Shown here: positions 1-15,235 of the stretch, in pieces
How positions within the stretch are numbered: position 1 is the first letter of the stretch
How the letters are laid out: every line of letters starts with the position of its first letter
Assembly (NCBI GenBank): GCA_020137815.1
Contig: CM035359.1
Location: 743,243-807,242, forward strand
Reading direction: 5' to 3'
Length of the DNA: 64,000 nucleotides
Origin: Hormiphora californensis
Taxonomy: Eukaryota > Ctenophora > Tentaculata > Cydippida > Pleurobrachiidae
Notes under the pieces: generated by a model
What the model saw: only the letters and a program-made list of their open reading frames with translations
Told to the model about the DNA's origin: nothing
Databases searched by the model: none
Translations under genes and position numbers: made by a program

Positions 1-100
1 ATGATGTATTCACCCAGTTATCTGGTTAGTGGTGGACTTTGGATAATGCAGAAGTTACGGGCTGGCGGGAAATCTCTTCAACAGGTACTTGGAAAAAAAG

Positions 101-263
101 GTGTATTGTAACCATGGTAACCAGTGTATTGTAACCATGGTAACCAGTGTATTGTAACCATGGTAACCAGTGTATTGTAACCATGGTAACCAGTGTATTG
201 TAACCATGGTAACCAGTGTATTGTAACCATGGTAACCAGTGTATTGTAACCATGGTAACCAGT
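101..263. repeat. 23-bp minisatellite, about 7 copies
   Basis: Unit GTGTATTGTAACCATGG plus TAACCA starts at 101, 124, 147, 170, 193, 216 and 239 with almost no divergence. A decayed single copy sits at 1838-1865, and the GTAACCATGGTAAC core recurs in a different array at 47.5 kb. Apparent reading frames through it are by-products of the repeat. Confidence 0.95.
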
Positions 264-340
264 TTGTTGTTGTTGTTTGTGCCTCCCACTTCCAATCCCA
301 CGGCTGCTTCATGGTCCAGCGTGACCAGATCATCAACCCG

Positions 341-528
341 AAGGTGAGATCAAGATTCATAGATATGTATCCCAGATCGGTCAGCTTTCGTTTCCTGAGG
401 TCACAACACACACAAGGTGTCGTTTCCCCAGGAGGCGGAGCTTCCTTCTCCATGACCTCTGGATCATAAAGCATGTTGCTGTAGTTTTGCACCCGTACTT
501 TATTGTACAGGTCTTGGGTTTCACTCAT
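341..528 (-). CDS. Candidate coding exon, unrecognised
   Basis: Minus-strand frame starting with ATG at 528 and reading MSETQDLYNKVRVQNYS, then a proline/cysteine stretch (APPPGETTPCVCCDLRKRK). Composition is protein-like, unlike the repeat-derived frames around it. I do not recognise the family. The frame stays open into the 23-bp minisatellite, so the true 3' end is unknown and no convincing donor was found. It could be a first exon, a pseudogene, or part of the decayed LINE on the same strand just upstream (832-1146). Confidence 0.3.
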
Positions 529-831
529 AACGGGGGTTCCCTTTATAAGAGATGTAGCTTTGGACAGGATGAAAGCTGCCTTTGGACAGAGGTTACTTTC
601 ATTTTTGCGTACTTACCCTCTGGTTTAACGAACCAGTACATCCCGTTTGGGTTAACGGGCAGGGGTTTTGGCCCCTGTGGGTATTACGTCCCCTCCGATC
701 TTGTTTTGTTTGTTGAGCCCCTTTCCTCCCCATCTTAGCGGAATCGGTTGCTTCTCTTTATTAGTTTTGCGAGTTTGTTTAGGTTAAAGTGTCTCGTTTC
801 GGATTTGTATAATTTTTCTCTTATTGTTTAC

Positions 832-1146
832 TCACAATAAGAGGCGTCCGAGTTTATGTTTTGCCTCATCGAGGTCCGGGCAAAACATGAGGACATGTTC
901 TGAGTTCTCTTTTACCTTACACGGTGTGCAATTTGGGTCGATTTTGTTGTCTTTGATTTGTTGGGCTGATGCCAGATTGTTTGTCCTGATATATGGCTTG
1001 TGTTAGTTGTCTTAGGCTTTTTGTCTTTATCATGTTGTACTGTTTGTATAGTTTTGGTAGTACTGCTGTAGTGAAAACGTTATACTTTTTCGTTTGTATT
1101 TCTTTGAAGATAGTTTTATTTAAGTGTATCGAGATGATAGGTTACT
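832..1146 (-). pseudogene. Non-LTR retrotransposon RT C-terminal fragment
   Basis: On the minus strand one frame stays open for about 105 codons and ends at the stop at 832-834. Near its end it reads DPNCTPCKVKENSEHVLMFC: a C-x2-C ... H-x4-C knuckle of the kind found at the C-terminus of LINE (Jockey/R1/CR1-like) reverse-transcriptase polyproteins, where the usual context is C-x2-C, E-x-x-E-H, then L-x-x-C-P. Upstream codons (LRQLTQAIYQDKQSG) also fit the helical region preceding this knuckle. Stops occur just before position 1146 and no RT palm motif is present, so this is a truncated, dead copy. Clade assignment is not possible from this piece. Confidence 0.6.
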
Positions 1147-1256
1147 AGTAATTTAATAGTTTAAATTTGATATGTCTGGTCCCCAAATGACGTGGGCTAC
1201 GAAAGAAGTACCATGATGGTTTTTCTCCTACTCAGTCTGGAATTTTGCTGAGTAGT

Positions 1257-1437
1257 AGTCCCAGATATCCCTTTATCCTGACCCAAGGCTGGGCGGTCAG
1301 GAGGGTGGTATGCCACCAGCTTGGAATTCCCTTTATCCTGACCCAAGGCTGGGAGGTCAGGAGGGTGGTATGCCACCAGCTTGGATATCCCTTTATCCTG
1401 ACCCAAGGCTGGGAGGTCAGGAGGGTGATGTGCCATC
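1257..1437. repeat. 60-bp tandem repeat, 3 copies
   Basis: Three near-identical units contain CCCTTTATCCTGACCCAAGG followed by CTGGGAGGTCAGGAGGGT, spaced 60 bp. 60 is a multiple of 3, so both strands show repetitive open frames. No other sign of coding. Confidence 0.9.
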
Positions 1438-1439
1438 TT

Positions 1440-2080
1440 CTGTTTCTCCCACCCTTTGCCTGATGGGCTTTAATGGCAAAGGACGGGTTTTGGCCGGTAT
1501 TTAGCCAGTCTACTTTGGCCCAGTGCACAAGGCTGGGGAGTTGGTGTAATACCGGCCGGGGGTATCTCTAGTCATGGAGAGATGAGTCATGAGCGGATTA
1601 GAGAAAGGAAGAGAGAAAAACACACCATCCAAGGAGGGCAGCTCTGTTTCCTTGGAGTGGTATGTGAGATGCTCCAGGCAGTTCAAGAGCTTCATGGTTT
1701 ACCCCGGGGTATGCCGGGTCACCCCTGAAGATTCCCTGTCTGGTCTGTAGGACACTATTGCTATCTAAAATAATAGACATTAGCCGCGGCCTGCATCTCA
1801 AGGGCGTGGGAAGGAATCTCACCATTCCTAACGGTAACCAGTGTATTGTAACCATTGTAACCAGTATAACTCACTTTTTCAGATCGCTATGAAAGATAGA
1901 AGTGATCTAAAGCAGAGTTTTATTTTCAAATTAAGTTGTAAAGATAAATTGCATTTGTTTAAGAATGTGGTTCTGGTCTCATCACACCAGGACAGGTAAT
2001 TAATTGACCAATTAAATAATTAATTATGTCATTTAAGTTATAAATTGAACAATAAACCTGTTAATCAATTAATTAATTAA
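1440..2080. other. Intergenic or intronic sequence, no gene recognised
   Basis: Mixed single-copy sequence; 1980-2080 becomes TTAATTAA-rich and grades into the intron repeat that follows. If 2303-2443 is an internal exon, this is probably its upstream intron. Confidence 0.4.
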
Positions 2081-2082
2081 TT

Positions 2083-2302
2083 AATAATGTCCCTCAGATA
2101 TGTCCCCTACCACTCTAATTAACTAATTAATAATGCCCCTCAGATATGTCCCTTACCACTCTAATTAACTAATTAACTAACTAATAATGCCCCTCAGATA
2201 TGTCCCCTACCACTCTAATTAACTAATTAACTAACTAATAATGCCCCTCAGATATGTCCCCTACCACTCTAATTAACTAATTAACTAACTAATACTCCTC
2301 AG
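2083..2302 (+). repeat. 54-bp tandem repeat spanning a 3' splice site
   Basis: Units consist of CCCCTCAG, then ATATGTCCCCTACCACTCT, then AATTAACTAATTAAC. The CAG-ATATGTCC junction occurs at 2098, 2144, 2198, 2252 and finally 2303, where the sequence continues into an open exon. The first four copies carry the acceptor and the first 19 exon bases, then return to intron-like AT-rich sequence with an in-frame TAA. This is a tandem duplication across an intron/exon boundary. Confidence 0.75.
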
Positions 2303-2443
2303 ATATGTCCCCTACCACTCTGCCCGGATAGAGATGTGTTCTGATAGTAGACGAGATGTGAGCTACAACGGACTGGTATACAAGGAGATGGTGGATAACA
2401 TTATGGGTGCAATTATCAGGAACCAAAACTGTAATCTAGCAAG
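2303..2443 (+). CDS. Internal exon of unrecognised plus-strand gene
   Basis: A 141-nt exon preceded by CTCAG and followed by AAG|GTAGGA. Using the frame that starts with one leftover base it reads YVPYHSARIEMCSDSRRDV, then SYNGLVYKEMVDNIMGAI, then IRNQNCNLA, with no stop. It ends with two leftover bases, which combine with the first G of the exon at 3108 to give Arg, so the phases of the two exons agree. I do not recognise the protein; the sequence looks like a soluble, mostly helical domain. Upstream and downstream exons of the gene were not found in the window. Confidence 0.6.
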
Positions 2444-2448
2444 GTAGG

Positions 2449-7296
<4,848 letters not shown>

Positions 7297-7399
7297 ATTA
7301 CCGGGACTGATTAGTATCTGTACAATGAATTACACTGATCTGTGGGATCTTAGATCATGTAACCAAGAGAATATATTAACTGGGAAGAGAGCCCTGTTA

Positions 7400-7936
7400 T
7401 TAAAATAAGAATTGAGATTATGTGTGTAAAAATATGTTGTTGGCTGATGTGTCAGTGGGTTATTATAATTCTATATACCCTGCTAACTTAAATAACCCGC
7501 CAGTCCCACTAGCGCGCTCTCAATAAACAGCCAGTCCAGCGGCAGATTATTTCCCACTGGCAGGTTATTTATTTTGAACATTCAAAGTGTGTGTAAATGA
7601 TCAGTTCTTACTAAAATACAGAGGGAACACTATGTGCAACACTTACACACTACATTGGAGAGAAAGAAAGGACACATTCCGTCAATTACTCTCTCTTTAT
7701 CTCCCCTTTTGTCTCACTATCTCTTCCTCTGTGTTATGTGTGACATGCCCCTTATCAGGCTATTTCTTTCACTCTCTTTCCTTAGCAACTGCTTAGTAAC
7801 TGTTACCAAACAGTGTACACTCAATTGTGAGGTGTTTTAACTATTTCTCAGTCCTCTTTGAGTGTTTTGATTAGTGTTCTCTCTCTTGTTGGTGTGTAAT
7901 ACTTGAAATAAACAACTAAAGCAGGGTATATAACCT
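7400..7936. repeat. Dispersed repeat shared with 57.2-59.1 kb
   Basis: The segment from about 7580 (GTGTGTGTAAATGATCAGTTC, then GGGAACACTATGTGCAACAC) resembles 57.33-57.45 kb plus 58.95-59.14 kb once a nested insertion is removed. Both copies are followed by the same ~190-bp hairpin block, so the two together look like one dispersed element. Confidence 0.55.
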
Positions 7937-8122
7937 ATAAACTCTGACCACTGGCACGTTATAGGTTTAAACCCCTCCGCCTCTCCCTCGGCTCCGCCTC
8001 GGGATCGTCGTCGTGATTTAAACCAGTTTATCCGCCAGCGGCGGATAAACTTCAGCTAACTTCTCCCAGCGGCGCGCTGGGAGAAAGTTATCTGAAATAA
8101 CGCGCCAGTGGCCAGAGTTTAT
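7937..8122. mobile_element. 186-bp TIR hairpin element
   Basis: Ends ATAAACTCTGACCACTGG and CCAGTGGCCAGAGTTTAT are inverted repeats. Internal hairpins are present (TTTATCCGCCAGCGGCGGATAA; TCTCCCAGCGGCGCGCTGGGAGA). The interior (TAGGTTTAAA, CCTCGGGATCG, GATTTAAACCAGTTTA) is shared with blocks at 56546-56736 and 59141-59332. ACCT flanks both ends and could be a target duplication. Non-coding. Confidence 0.65.
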
Positions 8123-8632
8123 ACCTCATATATCTAATCTTGTGGTGTATCAGTTAGTGACATTCTGAACACGTTTTGATTTAGTCAGGTCCGTATTGTA
8201 GGAGCTTTGGAAGGGGAATATTTTAAGGTTAATGTGAGTTTTTATTGTGTGCTCTCTCTTTTTAAATAGTTTGATATACACACACCTACCCCTTATAAAG
8301 GCGTTAGAAGTAAAGAAAAGATTATTATTCATCCTTTAAAAAGATTATTATTCGTCGTATAAGCTCAATTAGGGCTTTCTAAATATAATAATTTAACCGT
8401 ATAATATAGTTGGTGGATGAAGTGAAAAGAACTTTAGGGTGAATAGTTGAATCTTAACGAGAATTATATTGATACACTACCCCATTTAAGATATTAAAGT
8501 TATTCTGGGACGTCCAATGACAATATCATAAAGATTCTTTAGTCGATGTAGCTACTTGTGAAAGCTGGTTTTTAGATTCGTTTTATTAAATTTAAACCAT
8601 CCTAATATTATTTGTCGTACCAGTTTTAACAA

Positions 8633-8887
8633 GGCTGTTTGTATAGTGAGAATACGATATCGGTATCAGTGAGACACGGTAAGAAGACGCGCAAGTGTGG
8701 CCAATCAGAGCGCCTGATTAACAACACGTGTGTCCTTCAAAGTGCTAATCACGTGATACCCATATATGGTGCTATAAAAGTACAAAGTGCTGATTCAATG
8801 CTTCATGCCGTGGAACCCTCGCGCCCTACGTTTAGCACACACCAAAGTACCGTGTTGTTCAGATACCGTATTCCCACTACAAGCAGC
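8633..8887. mobile_element. Small TIR element, ~255 bp
   Basis: Left end GTTTGTATAGTGAGAATACG and right end GTATTCCCACTACAAGCAGC are imperfect inverted repeats of each other. The right-end motif also ends an element at 53.62-53.80 kb. An open plus-strand frame inside is not supported by anything else. Confidence 0.45.
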
Positions 8888-8929
8888 GCTGTAAGGGCCA
8901 ATTGGGGAGAGGGGTACCAATTACCTTTG

Positions 8930-9060
8930 CCCTAGTAAAGGTCGCGCGGGCAATTATGGTGAAAATTGGCCAATCTACAAACATTAATGCGCGAATCCTC
9001 AACAATATTGGCCAATCTTCGCTGGATGCGCAAATAGATTGGCCAATCTTCGCTGGCCAT
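8930..9060 (+). repeat. Left arm of inverted repeat (mate at 14190-14335)
   Basis: GCAATTATGGTGAAAATTGG followed by CCAATCTAC and CATTAATGCGCGAATCC recurs inverted at 14.19-14.34 kb. The arms bracket the degraded block, so the whole 8.9-14.35 kb interval may be one TIR element whose interior was poorly sequenced, or two facing copies. Confidence 0.6.
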
Positions 9061-9299
9061 GGCTGAATTTCACAGCTGTTTCGCGCGCACACAACCCAAG
9101 ATAACTGGTTTCGCGCCCCACGTCTATGCGGATGCCACTCGATGCTCGCCAAATCCCCCGGTAAGGGATCAGCCGATGATGCTATTTGAATAATGTTACT
9201 TTGCTGGCAACATGCTTCCAATGAGATTCAATAACATGCAGCAATGTGAATTGGGATGATCCAATTATGAAATGTTACTTTTCGGTTTTAACGGGTTTA

Positions 9300-12200
9300 C
9301 GGGTTTTTCATCGGGGGCAGTAAATAACTATACTGTGTTGGGGAAATCAAATGATTTAAAAAGTGACCCCAAAGAGGTTTGGCAGAACCCCCGGAAATTT
9401 TAAATTTTTTAGCATAAGGGGAAAACCTTTTTCCCCCAGGCCCCCCTTTTTTAGGGCCAAAACGGGGGGCGGGGCCCCAATGCCAGAGGGTACTCGCGAA
9501 TGGAAAACCGGTTCCCCCCGGGCCCCCCCAGGATCTCTCGCCAGACACAAAAGGGGTCGAGGAGATTTAAAAAACCCTTCCCAGAAATTTCGGGTTTGTT
9601 TTTGAAGGGCCGTTTATAAAAAATTAAATTTTTAAAAAATGATAAAATTATACCCCCAAAAAATTTAAAAATTTAAAGAGCGGTTTTTTTGGCTCAGTGA
9701 CAGCAGCTTGTTTTGTCCCCCCTCGGGGCTTTGGGTTCGGGGACCAGAGCTTTCGCCCCTTTTTTCCCAATTTTTTTAAAAAACCCCTTTTTGGGAAATT
9801 TGGAAAAGTAGGGGAAAGTTGGGGTTAAATTTCGAATAAAGGGGAAACCCAAAATCCCATTTTAAAACCCTAGAAAACACTTGATAAAATTTCATGAATA
9901 AAAAACCCGGTAACCCGGGAATTTAAATTAATGAGTTTGGTCCCCATCTCCATTAGTCTTTCTCTCCCATTCCCAGTATAACATCCCCTAGCCTTACCCC
10001 GGGGACAAAATACACCCCAAATTCCCAATTTTGGCAAAAAAAAGAAAAAAGTTATTTTTAAATTTCCCTCTCTCAGGTCTCTCATTGAAAACCAAAAAGG
10101 CTCTTTGCCCAAAAGGCGGGATAAACCCAAACCTCAAATTCACCCCGTGTTACCCTCGTTTTGTAAATATGTGGAAACCGGTCACTCTGGGGGGGGCCCT
10201 CCACGAAAACTAAATTCAGTTTAGTTTAAAAATTTAGAAGTAAAGTTAGTGAGCGACTAAATCTCGCAAAAATTTTAGATAACCGTCCAAAAACAACTTT
10301 TGTTTCAAGGTTTGGCCCCCGACCCAGGGAACTGAGGGGGAAATCCCAGTGTTTAGAATGCGACCCCCCAAAGGGGCACTCTTTTTTTTTCCATCACGTA
10401 AAAGATATACCCGGACATACAATAAGTGGAAGAAATGGTAATTGAGAAAAGAAATCCAATGGCCAAATTTCCCAAGGGAAATTGGGGTCCCAAAGGGGGA
10501 AAAGGGGGTAAAAAACCCGGGGGGCCAAAAAGGGGGAAGAGGGGGAAAGAGAGGGAAAAGGGGAAATTTGGGGAAAAAGGGGGGAATGAGAAATTTGGAA
10601 AGGGGGAAAGGGGGGTGGGGGGAATTTTTTTGATTTTTATTTGGGAATAAAGGCCAGTTTAGGGAAATTTTCCCCCAAAAGGGAGGGGAAATTTTAAAAC
10701 CGGGCCCGGAGGGGCCCCGGAAAGGGGGATAAAAGAGAGGGGGAATTTTTGGGGGAAGACAAAAGGTTTCGGGGCAAACGAAGGGGGAAAGTGAGAGGGG
10801 GGGGATAGAGGAGTTTGGGGAAGAGGGGGGGGGGGAATGTTTTTGGGTTTGAGAGAGAAGAGGGAATGAGAGGGGAGAAAGAGGGGGGGACTGAGATTGG
10901 GAGAGGGGGGAAAAAAGGGGGGGGAATGAGAGAGAAGGGAGAGAGAGGGGGGGAGGAGAAACTTTTAAGAGAATAGGTATTTATTTTTGATACTTTCCCT
11001 ATGATTTTGTATTTTTAAAAACATAATCGGGGAATTTCATCGGTATAATTTTTCTTTTTGGGCCCCCCCGGGAAAACTATCTTGAGAATTTACTGCAAAT
11101 TTTTTTCCCCGATACGCAGTCGGTATCGGCAATTAAAGCGCGAAAGGGCTGGGCACCGGGCCTTGGGCCGGGGTTTGTGAGAGTGACAGACGGGGGAACA
11201 GGTTCAGTCAAATTTTTCCCTTTTTCATAATCCTCTCATATTTCTGGGATTTGCACAAAGGGAATTCTTCTCCCCCCTTTATTCTTTCCCTTTTTTAAAA
11301 TTAGTTTTTAAAATTTTAAAAATTTCAATATCTCAATTTATCATGTAAGCGGGTATGCCAAAGACAGCCGTGGCCTTTTTGGAAATTTTTGGGTCATTTT
11401 TGGGGTGGTTTTGGGAAAAAACCCCATTTCCACAATAGAAAAATTTAGTTTAAATTTAGACCCCTTTTGGGGGGTTGGGTTTAAATTTTCCCCGGCCTGT
11501 TTGTCGAAATTTTATTTGCTGGGGTTTAAAGTGGGGTTTTAGGGGGGTTCAGTTTTGAAATGGGGGGTGAAATCACGGGGATTGTCCCAAAGTGGAGGGG
11601 GTTTTTAGGGGGGGAACTAACCCCTTTCTTTTAAAACCCCCCAAATCAAAAGCACAAACAACCAACACTAATTCTGTAGTTCGTGGCCGAAAACCCGTAA
11701 AAGCTCCCCAAAAATTTTTCACAAAAAAAGGCCTAATTATTTCGAGATCTAAAAAGTTTAGTATGTTGTGGGGGGGACACCCAAAACCGTCAAATAATAC
11801 TTTTGGTGATTTTAAATGAGAGAGGTCAGGGGCTCTATCCCCAAATTTAAATTTGTGGGGAAAAACTAGGGAATCTTTTCGATTTTAAAATTTTGGGGAC
11901 CAATAAAAACATATTTTCTCGTTTCTTCTCCCATTTTTCCCCCAAAATTTCCTTTTCCCTTTTCCTGAATGAAATTATTCCCTTTAAAAAACTCTGATCT
12001 AAAATAATTGGGCCCCCTTTGAGTGGGGAAAATTTGGGAAAGCTGGAGAGTTTTTATCGATTTGTCCAAACTACAAATTAGTTTGGGGGTTTGGGTGTTT
12101 GAGTGGGTTTTAGAGAGAGATTGGGTTCCACAAAAAAAACCCCCTCCACGGGGTTAAAAGTCAGGGTGATTTCCGCCCCATTTCACACTGAACCCAAATA

Positions 12201-14140
12201 ATTTAAAAAACCCCCACAACCCTACCCAAAAAAAATTTCGACTTTTAAAACGGGGTGGGGAAAATTTACCCAAACCCCAAAAGGGGCGGTCTAAATTGAA
12301 ACAAATTTTTACTATTGGGGGGAAATTCTTTCCCCGGGGAAACGACCCCAAAAAACCCCCCAAAATTCCCAAAAAAAGGGCCCCACGTTTTGTCTTTGAC
12401 ATTTTAAATCCCTTACATGATAAAATTAAAGAAATTTAAAAATTTTTTTAAAATTGAAAAAAATCTTTAATAGGAACGAGAAAAGGGGGGAGAGGGGAGA
12501 ATCCTTATGGGGCTTTATCCCCAAAAAATGGGAGAGGATATATGAAAGGTTTTAATTGGGACAGTACTTCTCAAGGGGTAAAAGGGGGGGCCCAAAAAGG
12601 AAAAAAAGGGAAAGAACCCGGGGGAGAAAAAATTAAAAGGGGAAGGGGAGGGGAGAGCAAAAAGAAAAAGGAGAGGAAAGAGAGAGGGGAGGAGCAGCGC
12701 GGCAAAAAGAGAGAGAGAGAGAGAGAGGGGAAAAAGAGGGGAGGAGGGAGAGAAGAGATCGAGAGGAGAGAGAGGGGAGGAGGAAGAGAGGAGAGGCGGG
12801 AGGGGGGGAGGGAGAGGGGAAGAGAGAGGAGAGAGAAGAGGGAAGGGAAGAAGCAGGGGACGGGGAAAAGGGAGGAGAGGGACCGGGGGGGGGAAGAGGA
12901 GGAGAGAGAGGCGAGGGAGAAGGGAGAAAAGGGGAGGAAGAGGGGAGAGAGAGAGACGAGAGGGGGCGAAAAAAAGGAGGGGAGAAGAGAGAGGGGGCCC
13001 CCGGGGAGAAAAGGATAGCGAGAGAGGCGAGGAAGAGAAAGAGAGGGGTCCCATCTCTCTCCATTTTCCCCTCTTTAGTTCTTTCTCGCCCTTATGGCCC
13101 CTTTTAAAAAAAATCAAGTCCCCCCCCTTTTCCTCTCTTCCCCCCCCTTTCCCCCGCCCCAAAATTTTAAATTAAAAACGTTCTTTTCCCCCCATATCTT
13201 AAATTCCCCCTTCCCCCCCACCCCCAACCCCCCCTTAAATCCCAATCTTCCAACTACCCCGTAAAATGATCCCCCTTAAATTCCCCACCCCAAAACCAAA
13301 AACCCAAAGAAAAATTCTTCCTTTTTCCCCTTATTTTAAAAATTTTTTCCCAGGTTCCCCTTTTAAAATTAAAATTAAAAACCTTTTTTTCGTTTTCCCC
13401 TTTTCTTCAGGTGTGGCAAGGGGCTTTTTAAAATTATCGCCCCATTGAGAAAAGGGGCCCAAATTTGGGCCCAGTGGATCTCTTTCTAAATTTTCATAAT
13501 TTAAATTCAAATTTCAACACAAAAAACTAAATTTTAGTTTCGGGGGGGAGGAAAACCCGGGGAAGGAATAGTAAAAAAACATGTTTGCCAGTTTAAAAAC
13601 CGAGAAAACCCGGGAAGGACAAGCTCCGGAAAAAAAACCCAAGGATAAGTTAGAAGGGGGTCCATAAGGGGGAAAATTCACGAGGAAAAATGGGGGAAAA
13701 GCGGAGGAGGAGAAGAAACACAAAGAAGGGGGGAAAAACCCAAGGGTGGAGGTTTTGGGAACCCCAGGGGGTTTTTGGGAAAAGGGAAACCCAGCAGGAA
13801 AAATTGAGAAAAAAAGAATGCCGAAGGGGATAAAAAATTAAATGGAGAAAAAGGCAGGAAGGTTTTTAGAATAGGGGTTTAGAAAAAAAGGGGTTTAGAT
13901 GTTTTTTAAAAAGGGTTTTAAGACGGGAAAAGGGGGTGGAAAAGGGGGTTAGAAGGGAAAAAGGGGAGAAAGGAAGGTTTTAAGTTTTTTTACAAAAGGT
14001 TTTATAGCACGGGAAAGGGGGTTTGGGGGGTGGTGGGTGGTAGAAATTTTGGCAAAGGGTTAGAAAAGGAAGGGAGATGTTTCACGAAGCCCTTTGCTTG
14101 GGGTAACCGTTCCCGGCATTCCAAAGGACTTTAGGTTTGC
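9300..14140. other. Probable low-quality consensus block around GA/CT tract
   Basis: From about 9300 the text changes: most runs of one base are lengthened (CCCC, GGGG, AAAA, TTTT in immediate succession), open frames break every few dozen bases, and the texture differs sharply from both flanks. A GA-rich tract lies at 12.65-13.04 kb, with GA/GGGGA stretches at 10.4-10.95 kb. I read this as a poorly corrected single-read patch. I see no supportable gene, and frames in it are not annotated. Confidence 0.7.
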
Positions 14141-14189
14141 TTTTTAAAAAATTTTGCGCGGCAAAAAATTTTTAAGCGCGGCTTTACTT

Positions 14190-14335
14190 TGCGCGTTTCT
14201 AAAAAACAGCGAAGATGGCCAATATATTGCGCACCAGCAAAGAGGGCCCAATTTGTTGAGGATTCGCGCATTAATGTTGTAGATTGGCCAATTTTCACCA
14301 TAATTCCCCCGCGCGATTTTAAGGGGGACTTTCAG
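14190..14335 (-). repeat. Right arm of inverted repeat (mate at 8930-9060)
   Basis: Reverse complement of the 8.93-9.06 kb arm, including GGATTCGCGCATTAATG and TTGGCCAATTTTCACCATAA. Read quality recovers within this arm. Confidence 0.6.
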
Positions 14336-14714
14336 CTGATAAAATAGCACTGTGTGTTTCCATTGTTGAGCCCTGCACCCACCACTCAACAAGTTTCCAC
14401 CATGTTATAATGTGGTCCTACAGATTGCCTGCCTGCTGAAACAGAGCAATCGTCTCAATCAGCTTCTCGAGATGAAGGATTAAGATTTCTATCTTACCGA
14501 GAAGTTTGGGCTCAAGACCAATCAGAGGCGTGGATTTGAAATAAAGGTCTCTGATTGGCTCATGCACCGAAAACGTATCTGGTAGTGGTATCTCGCTGTA
14601 CTTCTTATCTCTGAAGTGTGTGTTCAGTAGTAGATTCACAAACAACACACACACAACTTTTCGAGGGAGAGACATCAAACAACAAAAAGTGTGGGATGGG
14701 TAATGGTTTCACCA

Positions 14715-14805
14715 AAGGGGGAAAAAAAAAAAAAGGAAAAGGGGGCAGGGGGGGGGGGAAAAAAAAAAAAAGAAAAAAAAAAGGGGGGAAAAAAAAAAAA
14801 AAGGG

Positions 14806-14838
<33 letters not shown>

Positions 14839-14915
14839 GGAAAAAAAGGGGGGGGGGCCCCCCCCCCCCCTCCCCCTCCCCCTCCCCTCTCCCCCTCCCC
14901 CTCCCCTCTCTCTCC
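14715..14915. repeat. A/G homopolymer tract followed by C/CT tract
   Basis: Long runs of A and G, then runs of C and CCCCT. Run lengths are unlikely to be accurate. Frames through it (poly-Lys, poly-Phe) are artefacts. Confidence 0.85.
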
Positions 14916-15235
14916 CTCCTTCATCAAAGATCCGTCTATTTCCTACTGCGCCACAGATGTGATCCCCTACGAATACTTGTATGGCATACCGCGATCCATG
15001 GTGGTGTAAATTCTTTCCTGACACGCATTAGATACAACCATTAAATCACAACTTTATAACCCGAGTTGCGTGCCCTTTGATATTACTGCTGCTGCAGCAG
15101 TAGACGCAGTGTTGTTAGGCGTGTTCTGGTCACTAGATCACGTGGTGTAGAGTAGTAGTTGGGGGAAGTAGGTGGCAAAGGCCGGATCATTTGATATACG
15201 ATATCACCTCTTGTATTTAACTATCCTCACTCTCC

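Noticed and set aside
617-733. Minus-strand mini-exon MGRKGAQQTKQDRRG ending at AGG|GTAAGT
   Set aside because: Donor is strong, but it lies just 3' of the LINE fragment on the same strand, composition is low complexity, and no acceptor joins it to 341-528.
12515-13162. Frames rich in Ser/Leu/Pro or Glu/Arg/Lys
   Set aside because: They lie in the GA/CT tract of the low-quality block; both strands and several frames are open.
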